A stretch of 64,000 nucleotides of DNA from contig JAMPXB010000013.1 in assembly GCA_023701435.1 (NCBI GenBank), positions 1 through 64,000 of the forward strand, in the 5' to 3' direction. Origin of the DNA: Bacteriovoracaceae bacterium. GTDB lineage: Bacteria > Bdellovibrionota > Bacteriovoracia > Bacteriovoracales > Bacteriovoracaceae. Below, piece by piece: positions 18,970 to 30,500 of this stretch. The position numbers were made by a program, and so were the translations under genes. The notes beneath the pieces were generated by a model, which worked only from the letters and a program-made list of their open reading frames with translations, ran no database searches and was not told the origin of the DNA. Each line of letters begins with the position of its first letter. The stretch's first letter is position 1.

Positions 18970-20019
18970 ATGCAAAAAATCGGAGTCGTAGAAGGCTTCT
19001 TCGGTCCTGAGTGGCCGCAAGCTGATCGTAAAAGTTATGCCCAATTTCTCTCTCAGTATGGAGGGGATTTTTATATTTATGCCCCGAAGCGCGACTTTCA
19101 TTTACGTAAGGGCTGGCGTGAAGAATGGGATGAGAATTATATCAGTCACTTGAAAGAACTGATTGCAACCTTTCATTCTTGTAATGTTCAATTTGGATTG
19201 GGATTTACTCCCTTTGGTTTAGGAAATGAACTAACGGCCGAAGATAAAGAGCATCTGAAAGAAAAGCTGCATATCATGCAGAAACTTGGCATAGATTTAT
19301 TGGGTCTCTTCTTTGATGACATGCCGGTCACGGATAATCTGGCGCAAACTCAAATTGCAGCTCTGAAAATCATTCAAGAACATTTTGAAAAAAAGATTAT
19401 TTTCTGTCCCTCTTTTTACACTCCTGATCCCATTCTCGATAAGGTCTTTGGTCAGCGTCCTGAGCATTATCTGGAAGACATTGCCGAAGGTGTTTCACTG
19501 GATGTGGCGATTGCCTGGACTGGACCGAAAGTCATTTCACCTGCTATCGATCAAGAGCATTTAAGGGAAGTAGAGAAGTTACTTAAAAGAAGGCCATTTA
19601 TCTGGGAAAATATTTTTGCCAATGATGGACCGCGGAACTGCAAATTTTTAAAACTTAAAGAATTTAGTGGGCGGGAGAAGAATATTTTCCAGCAAACGGA
19701 AGCCTTTGCTTTTAATCTGATGAATCAACCACAGTTATCTAAAATCTTATATCTGGCTTCTTGCAATGTTTTAAAAATGAATCAAGAGAGCGGAGCTGCT
19801 TTTCTAGAAGCCTTAAATGAATTGTGCTCACCGGACTTTAAAGACTTCATACTGAGTCATAAAGACACATTTTTGAATAAAGGCTTGGATCAAATTGACT
19901 CAGTCGATAAAGAGAAGTGGCTTGCAGAATTACAAGGCATTAATGACCCTGGTGCCCTGGAAATCAGCGATTGGCTCTCCGGTAAGTACCTGGTTGGCCC
20001 GGAGTGCCTGACCGATTAG
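18970..20019 (+). CDS. GH84-type beta-N-acetylglucosaminidase (O-GlcNAcase/NagJ-like) catalytic domain
   Basis: IGVVEGFFGPEW...YIYAPKRD...LGLFFDDMPV...WTGPKVISP. Confidence 0.85.
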   Translation: MQKIGVVEGFFGPEWPQADRKSYAQFLSQYGGDFYIYAPKRDFHLRKGWREEWDENYISHLKELIATFHSCNVQFGLGFTPFGLGNELTAEDKEHLKEKLHIMQKLGIDLLGLFFDDMPVTDNLAQTQIAALKIIQEHFEKKIIFCPSFYTPDPILDKVFGQRPEHYLEDIAEGVSLDVAIAWTGPKVISPAIDQEHLREVEKLLKRRPFIWENIFANDGPRNCKFLKLKEFSGREKNIFQQTEAFAFNLMNQPQLSKILYLASCNVLKMNQESGAAFLEALNELCSPDFKDFILSHKDTFLNKGLDQIDSVDKEKWLAELQGINDPGALEISDWLSGKYLVGPECLTD

Positions 20020-20045
20020 TATCAAGTTATGCTTAGATTCTGGTT

Positions 20046-20564
20046 ATGCGACTTTTCCTGGGAATTGAAATTCCGCCAGACATTAAAAATAAGATTCATC
20101 ACTTCCTCGAGCCCTTACAAAAGACACCAAAGGGATGGGAAAATCCCCATGACTATCATCAGACCCTGCTTTTCATCGGGGAGTCGAGTGAAGCAGACTT
20201 AGTGATCATTTCTCATCGACTCAAGCAGATTTCTTTTCACCCCTTTGAACTTACCTTTGATCAATTTCAATTTTTTAACCGCCGTATTATGTATTTGGGT
20301 CTCAAGCCTTCTGTGGAATTATTAGAGCTAAAAAAACATATTGATCAAGTTTTTCCTGAATGGGTTAAGCCTGAATCAAAACCGTTTATACCCCATCTCA
20401 CCGTGAAACGTTGGCAAAGATATGAATATGACGAGTTGTCATCGGGGTTATTCTCGAGAGAATTTATTTGTCCGGGTTTTATTGTGACAGGTATCGCCTT
20501 ATTTAAGTCTGAGAAAGATAATGAAAATCAAAAGTATCATATTATTGAGCGAGAATATTTCTAA
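20046..20564 (+). CDS. thpR: RNA 2',3'-cyclic phosphodiesterase
   Basis: Two HxT motifs: YHQTLLFIGE and PHLTVKR; MRLFLGIEIP N-terminus. Confidence 0.9.
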   Translation: MRLFLGIEIPPDIKNKIHHFLEPLQKTPKGWENPHDYHQTLLFIGESSEADLVIISHRLKQISFHPFELTFDQFQFFNRRIMYLGLKPSVELLELKKHIDQVFPEWVKPESKPFIPHLTVKRWQRYEYDELSSGLFSREFICPGFIVTGIALFKSEKDNENQKYHIIEREYF

Positions 20565-20597
20565 AAAATTAATTGAAAAGAGCGATAAGAACAAACC

Positions 20598-20708
20598 ATG
20601 AGACGAAAAAATCGCGCCCCTAACATGACTCCTGAAAGATTTATTATCGGCCTTGTTTTAGGGTGGGCAACGTATTACTCAGTTAAACTCTTAATTGCCG
20701 ACCTGTAA
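20598..20708 (+). CDS. 36-aa single-TM small protein
   Basis: Hand translation MRRKNRAPNMTPERFIIGLVLGWATYYSVKLLIADL*; below the ORF-track length cutoff. Confidence 0.45.
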   Translation: MRRKNRAPNMTPERFIIGLVLGWATYYSVKLLIADL

Positions 20709-20709
20709 T

Positions 20710-21237
20710 TTATTCGGCTTCTCCTTCATTATCATCTGTCTCTTCTGACATCACTCTTCCTGTACGAGGGTTGAGCAATATTTCAACTTCTTTTCCTTCA
20801 TGCTTGCCTTCAAACTCATAGACCCAATTTCCTCGATCATTTTTTTCAAAGGCCCACTGGCCGGAAATTTCTTTGCCATCTTTTTTGGCAGCTGCGACTG
20901 CTGCTTTTAGATTGAGCATGCCTTGACCAGGATCAAACTCATCTTTTTCAATCAGTCCACCGGAGGCTTTTTCCAGTCCGCCCTTAGAATCCAGGAAAAT
21001 TTCTACCAGTGTATTTTCCGCTGATTTCACTTTTTTCTGAGTCGGGGTATCAACCACAATGACTCCACCGGGGACGTAAGGGGTCTTGTTTTCAATGACT
21101 ATTTTTTCGGCTTTGGGTTTGGCCGGTGCTTTTTCAATTTCTTTTTCTTTTAGAACCGGGGCTTGTGCATAAGTTAATGAGGTCAGGGCAAAGAACAAGG
21201 CCGCCGTTGATATTTTCGATTTCATGATTCCTCCCAA
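20710..21237 (-). CDS. Secreted PepSY-like domain protein (paralog of 38717..39151)
   Basis: Signal peptide; GQWAFEKNDRGNWVYEFEGKHEGKEVEILLNPRTGRVMSEE. Confidence 0.7.
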   Translation of the reverse strand: MGGIMKSKISTAALFFALTSLTYAQAPVLKEKEIEKAPAKPKAEKIVIENKTPYVPGGVIVVDTPTQKKVKSAENTLVEIFLDSKGGLEKASGGLIEKDEFDPGQGMLNLKAAVAAAKKDGKEISGQWAFEKNDRGNWVYEFEGKHEGKEVEILLNPRTGRVMSEETDDNEGEAE

Positions 21238-21311
21238 ACTTCTAATATTATGCTATATCTATTTTAACATAGCTTTTTAATTTGTAACTACTTGGAATTA
21301 GGCGGATTTTT

Positions 21312-22397
21312 ATGAGCACGATGATCTTGTTGTATCTTATTGGTGGATTAGTGGCCCTGGTAGGGGGAGGAGAACTCTTAATCCGTGGAGCCTCTAAAAT
21401 AGCGGCAGCCATGGGAGTTTCTTCATTAGTCATTGGCCTTACTATTGTGGCCTTTGGAACGAGCTCTCCAGAGTTGGTAGTAAGTCTTAAGGCCAGTTTA
21501 ACTGGTCAAGCCGATCTCGCTGTGGCCAACGTTGTAGGCAGTAACATTTTTAATATCCTTTTCATCTTGGGTGCCTGTGCCGCCTTTGCTCCACTCGTTG
21601 TGTCTTCACAACTGGTGCGTTTGGATGTGCCAATTATGATTGGATCAGCTTTATTAATGATTCTATTTTCACTCAATGGAAATATCAGTTTATGGGAAGG
21701 GGCAGCTCTCTTTTCTATTTTAGTCATCTACACCATATTTCTTATTTATAAGAGTCGCAAAGACAGTAAAGAGAGCAACAGCGAACAAAAAGAGGTCGTT
21801 AAAATGACCCCTAAAGTAATTGTGACTAATCTGGTGTTTATTGCTATTGGTTTAGGTTTACTCATTTTAGGTGGGGATTGGTTTGTGACTGCTGCCACTG
21901 AAATAGCTAAATCTTTGGGAGTTTCCGATACTGTTATTGGTCTAACCATCGTCGCTATCGGAACTTCTTTACCGGAAGTAGCGACTTCTTTTTTAGCTAC
22001 TATTAAAGGTGAAAGAGATATTGCGATTGGAAACGTGGTGGGCAGTAACATTTATAATGTCTTCGCCATCTTGGGCTTAAGTTCAATGTTAACTCCTTCA
22101 GGTCTTAACGTTGCCAATGACCTCTTAACTTTTGACCTTCCTTTAATGTTGGGAACGGCCGTAGCCTGTTTACCGATCTTTATTGTGGGATTTAGGATTA
22201 ATCGTTGGGAAGGGTATATGTTTTTGGGGACCTATGTTCTCTATACCATTTACCTAATACTCAATGCCACTGAGCATGCTTACTTTGAAAACTATAAATC
22301 TGGTGTCATTTATTTGGTTGGACCTATTCTGTTACTGACCTTATCGATCATTAGTTTTCAGGCCATCAAGCAGATTAGAAACTTCCGCGCTCAATAA
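21312..22397 (+). CDS. Calcium/sodium antiporter, CaCA family (YrbG-like)
   Basis: Duplicated alpha motifs: GLTIVAFGTSSPELVVS...NVVGSNIFNI and GLTIVAIGTSLPEVATS...NVVGSNIYNV. Confidence 0.95.
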   Translation: MSTMILLYLIGGLVALVGGGELLIRGASKIAAAMGVSSLVIGLTIVAFGTSSPELVVSLKASLTGQADLAVANVVGSNIFNILFILGACAAFAPLVVSSQLVRLDVPIMIGSALLMILFSLNGNISLWEGAALFSILVIYTIFLIYKSRKDSKESNSEQKEVVKMTPKVIVTNLVFIAIGLGLLILGGDWFVTAATEIAKSLGVSDTVIGLTIVAIGTSLPEVATSFLATIKGERDIAIGNVVGSNIYNVFAILGLSSMLTPSGLNVANDLLTFDLPLMLGTAVACLPIFIVGFRINRWEGYMFLGTYVLYTIYLILNATEHAYFENYKSGVIYLVGPILLLTLSIISFQAIKQIRNFRAQ

Positions 22398-22519
22398 AAG
22401 AAAAACAGAAGGCCCGGGTCATTTCATGATGGCCCGGGTCCTGATTTAAGGCATCGCGAATTTTAACTCAGAGAAAGGAAGTTTAAACTTGAGAAAAATA
22501 GTGAACAGGGCGGAATGCA

Positions 22520-24580
22520 ATGTCACGAATCATCATTTTCTTGTTACTTTTCTCGCTTGATCTCCCTGCTTTTGAAATTAATTCTTCCCATGAGTTGAGG
22601 AGACTTTTTCATCGCTTTGATCGTGATCAGGATAAAAAGATTACGGTCGAAGACAAAATTCCTGAGACTTCCGTTTTTCATGTCACAACTAAATCCCAAA
22701 AAAGCCTTCCTGTTCAAGGCAGTTACTATATATCAAACCTGGCCCAGGAACTTAAATTTTCGGAAATAAAAAATACCAAAATAAACATTTCCAAGATTTT
22801 CATCAATCCAGTGGACCGAATTTCTTTTGTGATCAAAGAGCGGTTTTGGGATGGGCTTACCCGTAGAATCGATGCTTCCACCTTGAATCAAGTGATAAAA
22901 GATTCCAAAATAAAATCAGATAAAAATTATCTTTATGTGTCTTTTAATGATGAGGCCAATTTTTCATACTATAAAAAATTGGCCCGTCCGGATCTGGAAG
23001 TCATCAAATTGCCTGAAATCATCCCTCCTGGTTATATTTCCTCATTGGGGAATAAGCAGGGTCTACTGTCACTTGCCATGAAAGATCACAAGGGTGTTCC
23101 CTATGTGGTACCGGGAGGACGTTTTAATGAAATGTATGGCTGGGACAGCTACTTCCATGTCTTAGGCACTATCAATGATGGCAGAAGAGATCTTGCTCAA
23201 GGCATGGTGGAAAACATGATTTATGAGATTAATCATTACGGAAAAATTCTCAATGCTAATCGCACTTATTATTTAACACGTTCACAACCACCGTTTCTCA
23301 CATCCATGATTCGTGCTGTTTATGATGAACAAGGCAAGGCCTGGCTTGCAGACGCCTTGAGAGCGGCGATCATGGAATATGAGACCGTCTGGATGGGAAC
23401 AGAGCGGCTCACTCCTTTGGGTCTTAGCCGTTATGCTGGCTTTGATGAAGGCATTCCTCCAGAGGTGGAACCCGGACATTTTGATCATGTGTTAGCTCCA
23501 TTTGCCAAGAAGTATGGGACTACGATCGCTCAGCTAACGGCTGACTTCAATGCCGGTAAAATCCAGGATCCCGAGCTCAAGGATTTTTTTTATCAGGATC
23601 GGGCGGGAAGGGAGTCAGGGCATGATACGACCTACCGCTTTCGAGTGAATGGTAAGGATCGGGCCGCCGATTTTGTCACTGTCGATCTGAATTCACTTCT
23701 TTATAAATATGAATTGGATATCTACTTGATGATCAAAAAACACTTCAATGGGGAGTTTTTAGGAAACTCGGCAGATAAGTTTCTGCAGGCATCAATCAAG
23801 CGAAAAAAATTGATGAAGCAGTACTTATGGAATGAAAAAGAAGGTCTTTTTTTTGATTATAATTGGAAATTAAACAAACAGTCTGATTACTTAAGTGCTA
23901 CCACCCTTTATCCGCTTTGGGCCAGTGAGGGTCATGAAATAAAATACCGACTGCTCTCTCCTGTAGAGGCGAGACGTTTAGTGCAGAATTCTTTGAGCAA
24001 GCTGGAGGAGGCGGGAGGTCTTGCCGCTACTTCTTCTGAGTCTTTGAAGAAGTATGGTGACCCCCAAAGTGAACGGCAATGGGACTATCCCAATGGCTGG
24101 GCTCCGCACCAGATTCTTGCCTGGCAGGGAATGAGTGATTATGGATTCTCAGTTGAGACCGAGCGACTAATTTACAAATGGCTCTATATGATTACCCGGA
24201 ATTTTAAAGACTATCATGGAACCATTCCGGAGAAATACGATGTCGTTTCCATGTCTCATAAAGTGTTTGCTGAGTATGGCAACGTTGGCACCAAGTTTTC
24301 TTATATTACATTGGAGGGCTTTGGTTGGGTGAATGCTTCTTATCAACTGGGGCTTAAAAGACTTCCGGAGAAACTGCAAAACAATTTAAGAAATCTCACG
24401 CCACCCCAGTGGTTATGGTCTAAAGACACAACGGAAACCAACCAGTGGATCTTCAATGGCCAGATCATTTTCACGACCGATGGTATAGATACCTCCGCCT
24501 TCTTCCGGGTCACCACCGCGGTTCATTTGGACACCGTTAAAGTCACCTTGGAAGACCCCTACACCATCAGCCTTCGTTAA
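22520..24580 (+). CDS. treA: Periplasmic trehalase (GH37), with N-terminal EF-hand-like segment
   Basis: PGGRFNEMYGWDSYF and QWDYPNGWAPHQ trehalase signatures; signal peptide; FDRDQDKKITVED EF-hand-like loop. Confidence 0.93.
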   Translation: MSRIIIFLLLFSLDLPAFEINSSHELRRLFHRFDRDQDKKITVEDKIPETSVFHVTTKSQKSLPVQGSYYISNLAQELKFSEIKNTKINISKIFINPVDRISFVIKERFWDGLTRRIDASTLNQVIKDSKIKSDKNYLYVSFNDEANFSYYKKLARPDLEVIKLPEIIPPGYISSLGNKQGLLSLAMKDHKGVPYVVPGGRFNEMYGWDSYFHVLGTINDGRRDLAQGMVENMIYEINHYGKILNANRTYYLTRSQPPFLTSMIRAVYDEQGKAWLADALRAAIMEYETVWMGTERLTPLGLSRYAGFDEGIPPEVEPGHFDHVLAPFAKKYGTTIAQLTADFNAGKIQDPELKDFFYQDRAGRESGHDTTYRFRVNGKDRAADFVTVDLNSLLYKYELDIYLMIKKHFNGEFLGNSADKFLQASIKRKKLMKQYLWNEKEGLFFDYNWKLNKQSDYLSATTLYPLWASEGHEIKYRLLSPVEARRLVQNSLSKLEEAGGLAATSSESLKKYGDPQSERQWDYPNGWAPHQILAWQGMSDYGFSVETERLIYKWLYMITRNFKDYHGTIPEKYDVVSMSHKVFAEYGNVGTKFSYITLEGFGWVNASYQLGLKRLPEKLQNNLRNLTPPQWLWSKDTTETNQWIFNGQIIFTTDGIDTSAFFRVTTAVHLDTVKVTLEDPYTISLR

Positions 24581-27500
24581 AGTTGGATCTGTTGGCATGA
24601 AATCACTCTTGTTCCATCCAAGACAATCACTAATGACATTTCCACTGCCGTCGAGCACCGATAGAATTTCTTCTGCATTATCTGGGTTCGCACAGACTGG
24701 AGGAGTCTGCAGACCAAGAGCAGCCTTGTCCCAATCAACCCATTCCCAGGCATTACCGGCCATATCCCACACAGTAGATCCATTGCTGAGTTCAAAAGTT
24801 CGACCTTGTTCCCGGCCGCCGCCAATCGGATCAAGAGCACTATCTCCGGTATCCGTGTACGGATCATTGATATTGGATACTTGTTTTGTTCCACTCATGG
24901 CATTGCCGTTACTGTTACCTGTATAGAGCATCACTTTTTCCGGCACAGTATTGAACAGCCAGTTAGCATTAACACTTTCAATATTTCGGGCAATGGCCAT
25001 CCATTCCTGGTTAGAAATCAAATCAAAGTGATTCTGATCTTCCCAACCTAAATTGCCGCAAGCTGTTTGTGCGTTTTCAATTGTTATATTAAGCCAAGGT
25101 GTGCTCGCCGGCTGAGAAACAGCTTTGCCTCCCACATTCTTGGCCTCAAACTGCATCACACAGAAGCGATCATTGATGACTTCTGAGCCCACTGGAACAA
25201 GACCGGTGTCATCCCATGCCGGCACTTCCACAAATCCATCAGGACAAGTTTTCACTTCCAAAGTGACCTGAGCCGTGGTCGATCCATAAGCATTGGTCGC
25301 CGTTACATCAAACACCTCTGGTGCCATGAGTGCAGTTGGGGTACCTGTGATTTCACAAGTGTTATTATCGAGTATTGCCCATAATGGTAGATCGGGAACA
25401 ACCACACAAGTTTGGATTGGTGAGCCGTTGGTTGAGAACACCGCTGGACGTCCGGCCATTGGTGAGTTGATGTAAGCTGGAAAGCCTTTTGAGTCTGTGT
25501 AATCAAGGGTAGGTTTATCTGCTCCCACAGTAATGGTGACGGAAGCCTCTAATGAGCTACCAGCATTGTTACTGGCGGTGATGGCATAAGTTTGAGTGAC
25601 TGTTTCCAGTGGAATACCCGAGATAATACACGTTTCAGCATTGATGGTCAGACCATTAACGAGATCTGGAACGCTGATACAAGAAGTAATCGTTGAGCCG
25701 TTAGCATTTAAAGTGGTAGGCTGGATGGTCATATTTGCACCCACAAAGCCTGAGGTTCCGGTGGCCCCTGTATAACTCAATTCAGGAACGCCTGCGTTTA
25801 CAATAAGTGTGACCATCGCTGCAATTGAATCCCCAACGGCATTTTTGGCCACGATGCTGAATGTGGCACTAAGTTCTGAATCTGCTGAACCTGAGATGAC
25901 ACAGGTTTGCTGATCAATTGTGGCCCATGCTGGCAGATCAGGAGTTACCAGACACTGGTTAATCGGGGAGCCATTTTCTTGTAGCAGAGTTGGAACAACT
26001 GAAACTGTGTCTTGGTAATTATAGTTAGTAACTGAACCGTCATAACTAATAACAGGAACTGATTGGCCAACGGTGATCGTTACCGCTGCCACAGCTGAAG
26101 AACCACCGGTGGTCATAACCGTCACGTTATAATTTGTTGAGCCTTGATTGGCGTCTGGTGTACCAGAAATTACGCAGGTCTGTGGATCAATTGAAGCCCA
26201 TGCTGGTAAGGCTGCAGTACAACTCTCAATGGCAGAACCATTACCATTGAGAACTGTTGGAGTAATTGTCATCGCCACACCGACTTCCCCAACCGTTCCA
26301 GTTGCGCCCTCATAACTTAGTTCTGGAGCAGCCGAAGATACGCTGATGGTGACTTCAGCACCGGTGGAAAAACCAGAACTGTTTTCTGCTGTAATGGTAT
26401 ACACAGTTGCCATCAGCACATCATCAGGTGTTCCGGTAATGGTACATGTTGTAGCATTCAGAGTTGCCCAGGTTGGAAGTGATGGAGAACTTGTACAACC
26501 GAGGATTGATGAACCGTTATCATTAAGAGCCGTCGGAGCAATAGTTGTTGGTACGCCAAAGACTGCATTGGTTCCCAGTGAACCAATGTAGCTAAGAGTT
26601 GGTACACCGGCACTTACTTCCAGTGTTACGGTTGCTCCATCGGAGGCACCGGTGGAGTTAGTGGCGGTGATGGTATAGGTAGCCGCGGCCATCTGGGCCG
26701 AAGGCGTACCAGTGATGGTGCAAGTCGTACTGTTAAGGGTCAACCATCCAGGAAGTGCTGGGGAGCTGCTACAATTCTGAATAGCAGAACCATTGAGATC
26801 AAGTGTCGTTGGGGCCACGTTCATCTCAACACCGATTTCCCCAACTGTTCCGGTGGCTCCGGCATAACTCAGAGTAGGAACATTGATTCCGACCGAGAGA
26901 GTTACGGTGGCGACAGTGCTGCCTTTACTATTGACCGCAGTCACCGAATATTCTGTCGGTACCATGTCAGCATTAGGTGTACCTGTGATAACACAAGTTG
27001 AACTATTAATAGATGCCCATGCCGGAAGTCCTGGTGAAGCAGTACAGCCCGTGATCGTTGCACCATGATCGTTAAGAGTCGTTGGTGTTACAACCATTCC
27101 AAAACCAATTTCTCCATTGGTTCCTGTTGCTCCTGCATAGCTTAAGGCCGGGGCTGCAGCATCTACACTTAATGTAACATTGGCTCCAGTTGAAGTACCG
27201 GTGCTGTTGGTTGCAGTAATCGTGTAAATCGTTGCCATCATTACCGCATCTGGAACTCCGGTAATGGTACAAGTTGTTTGGGTGAGAGTTGCCCACAATG
27301 GGAGTGATGGTGAAATATTACACTGAGTAACTTCTGAACCATTTTCATTTAAGGTTGTTGGGGTCACTGTCATTGGAACTGCAATGACACCGGCCGTGCC
27401 AAGGGCACCAATGTAACTAATGTCTGGAACGGACATTCCCACACCAATAGTGACAGAGGCGGTAGATGAACCGATTCCGTTAGTGACAGTAATCGTAAAA

Positions 27501-30500
27501 GTAGAAGAACTTAAGTCTGTATCGGGAGTACCAGAGATGACACAAGTGTTGTTGTCCAAACTTGCCCACAATGGAAGGCCCGGCGAGACACTGCAAGCAC
27601 TAATAGCACTACCATTATCATTTAGAGTCGATGGAGTGACCGTCATTGGCGACCCAATAGATCCTTGAGTGCCGGTAGAAGCAGCATAACTTAAAGTCGG
27701 AACAGCAGCTTCAACTTCCAGTGTGACAGTGGCTCCGGCAGATGGACCTGCGGAGTTGGTCGCAACAATGGTATAGCTTGTCGGTGCTAAATATGAATCA
27801 GGAACACCAGTGATCACACAAGTTGTTGGGTTAAGAGTAGCCCATAGTGGCAGTGATGGTGTGGCCTGACACTGAGTAATTGCCGAACCATTATTGCTGA
27901 TAGTGGTAGGAGCGACGTTCATGGAAACATTGATAGTTCCTACCGTTCCAGCTGCTCCAGTGTAGCTTAAGCTCGGTACGGTATTTCCCGTAGATAAAGT
28001 AACTTCAGCAGTACTTGATCCAACACCGTTGGTGACAGTCACTACGTAAGTGATTGGTCCAAAATTTGCTGATGGTGAACCTGTGATTTCACAGGTACTT
28101 GCATTAAAACTTAATCCACCGGCGAGTGCTGGTGAAATACTACAATTGGTAATTGCCGAACCATTTTCAATTAAGGTGGTCGGAGCAACGAACATTGGAA
28201 AACCAATTGTTCCGTTAGTACCTGTTGCTCCGGCATAACTAATTGTTGGAACAGCAGCATTTACTTCAATTGTGACGGTCGCCCCGGAAGATGTACCAAC
28301 ACCGTTCACGGCGCTGATGGTATAAGTAGTGGCTGCTTGGGCTAAATCAGGTGTACCGGTAATAGCACAGGTCTGCATATTAAGGGTCGCCCAAGCTGGC
28401 AGCGTAGGAGAGTTTGTACAAAGGGTAATGTCAGAGCCATTTTCTTTTAAGAGGGTCGGGTTAATAGTCAGCAGTGTGCCCATGTCGGCGACAATGCTGG
28501 CCCCACCATAGCTGATTTCAGGCACGGCTGGATTAACGGCCAGGGTTATATTGGCACTAGATGAACCTGCGCTATTGGTTGCGGTAATCGAATAGATTGT
28601 TGATGGCAAATAATCATCAGGTGTTCCTGAAATTACACAAGTCGTAGGATTAATACTTGCCCATAGAGGAAGCGCAGGAGAATAAGTACAGCTTGTTATG
28701 CTTGCGCCGTTTTCATTTAGTGTTGTCGGTGTCACGCTCATCGGCACATTAATATCGCCGACAGTTCCCGTTGCTCCACTGTAACTAATGGTTGGGGCAG
28801 AAGCACCCACACTTAAAGTCACATCGGCCGTATTTGATCCGACTGCATTGGTGGCAGTAATGGTATAGGTTGTCGCAACCAAAACGGCGTTAGGTGTACC
28901 GGTAATCTGACAGGTCGAAGTATTAAGTGTCGCCCATACTGGAAGTAGTGGTGAACTGCTACAGCCAATAATGGACGAACCGTTACTGCTTAAAGTGGTA
29001 GGGGTTACGGTCATTGGAATAGTCATTGTACCGTTGGTTCCCACTGAACCAACATAGCTCAAAGTTGGCGCAATCGGATTGACAGTCAGAGTAACCGTAG
29101 CTCCGTTAGATGGACCAATTGAGTTTTGGGCGGTGATGGTATAAGTGGTCGCAGAAAGAGCGGCATTAGGTGTACCGCTGATTTCACAAGTCGTTGCATT
29201 TAGTGTTGCCCAAAGCGGTAGAGCAGGGTTACTCGAGCAAGCAATAATCGCCGATCCGTTGTTATTGAGTGTGGTCGGAATAACATTCATCGGCTGATTA
29301 AAATTAACTGTCGTTCCTGTTGCGCCTGCATAACTAATGATTGGTACGGCCTGATCTACCGATAGAGTTGCGATTGCCCCAGCCGAGTTACCAGCAGCAT
29401 TAGTCGCTACGATGGTGAAGTTTGTCGACGCCATTGCACCATTAGGTGTTCCTGAAATTTCACAAGTATTGATATCAAGAGTAGCCCATAATGGAAGTGC
29501 TGGAGTGCTGACACAATTGGTGATGGATGCTCCATTGCTATTTAGAATGACAGGCGCAACAGTGATGGGAACGCCAATACTTCCATTACCAGCGGCTCCG
29601 GAAAAACTTAGAGTCGGCACAGCAGGGTTCACGGAGATAGTAACTTGCGCTCCGACTGAATCACCTGAAGTGTTGCTGGCAACAACGGTATAGGTAACAT
29701 TGTTAATAGTTGTTTCTGGAGTACCAGAAATAACACAGGAAGTGTTGTCAATGGTAGCCCACACAGGAAGTGCCGGTGTAATCTGGCAATTTTGAATAGG
29801 GTCATTGTAGTTAATCAGGGTCGATGGCTGAATATACAAGACATCGTTATAGCTAATAGTTTTTCCAGTTGATGAAGCATAACTGACTAGTGGAACTTGC
29901 TGGCCAGCGGTCAAAATAATGTTTGTACTGGCAGAACCAACCGAGTTGGTGGCAGTTATTGTGTGAGTGCTATTGGAATTAGCTGGAGGGGTTCCTGTGA
30001 TGATACAAGACGTATTATCAAGTGTGGCCCATGCCGGTAGTGCCGGTGAGGCGATACAACTGGTGATGGAACTTCCATTGGAATTCAATGTTGATGGTAT
30101 AACGCTCATGGCGACACCAATAGTTTCGCCATGGGTGTCTGAGCCTGAGTAGCTAATAACCGGGGCCATAGCATCAACACTTAAAGTGACGGTCGCATCG
30201 GTAAAGTTTCCAGATGTGTTGGTGGCAGTAATAGTGAAGATGGTGGCCATGAGGGTCTCAGTCGGCACACCCGTAATAGTACAATTCGTTGGGTTGATAT
30301 AGGCCCAGTCAGGTAAAGCCGGACTACTCACGCAACTTGTAACAGATATACCATTATTATCGAAAACTGATGGAGTCACAGTCATGTTGACTCCATAAAC
30401 ACCATTGGTACCGAAAGAGCCAACATAGCTAAGAGTTGGAGCATCTGAATCTACCGAGATGGTAACAGTCGCGGGAGCTGATGATCCCCTTGCATTTATT

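Noticed and set aside
22406-22442. GGCCCGGGTC...GGCCCGGGTC as a terminator hairpin
   Set aside because: It is a 10-bp direct repeat; only the self-complementary CCCGGG cores could pair and there is no T-run, so not called
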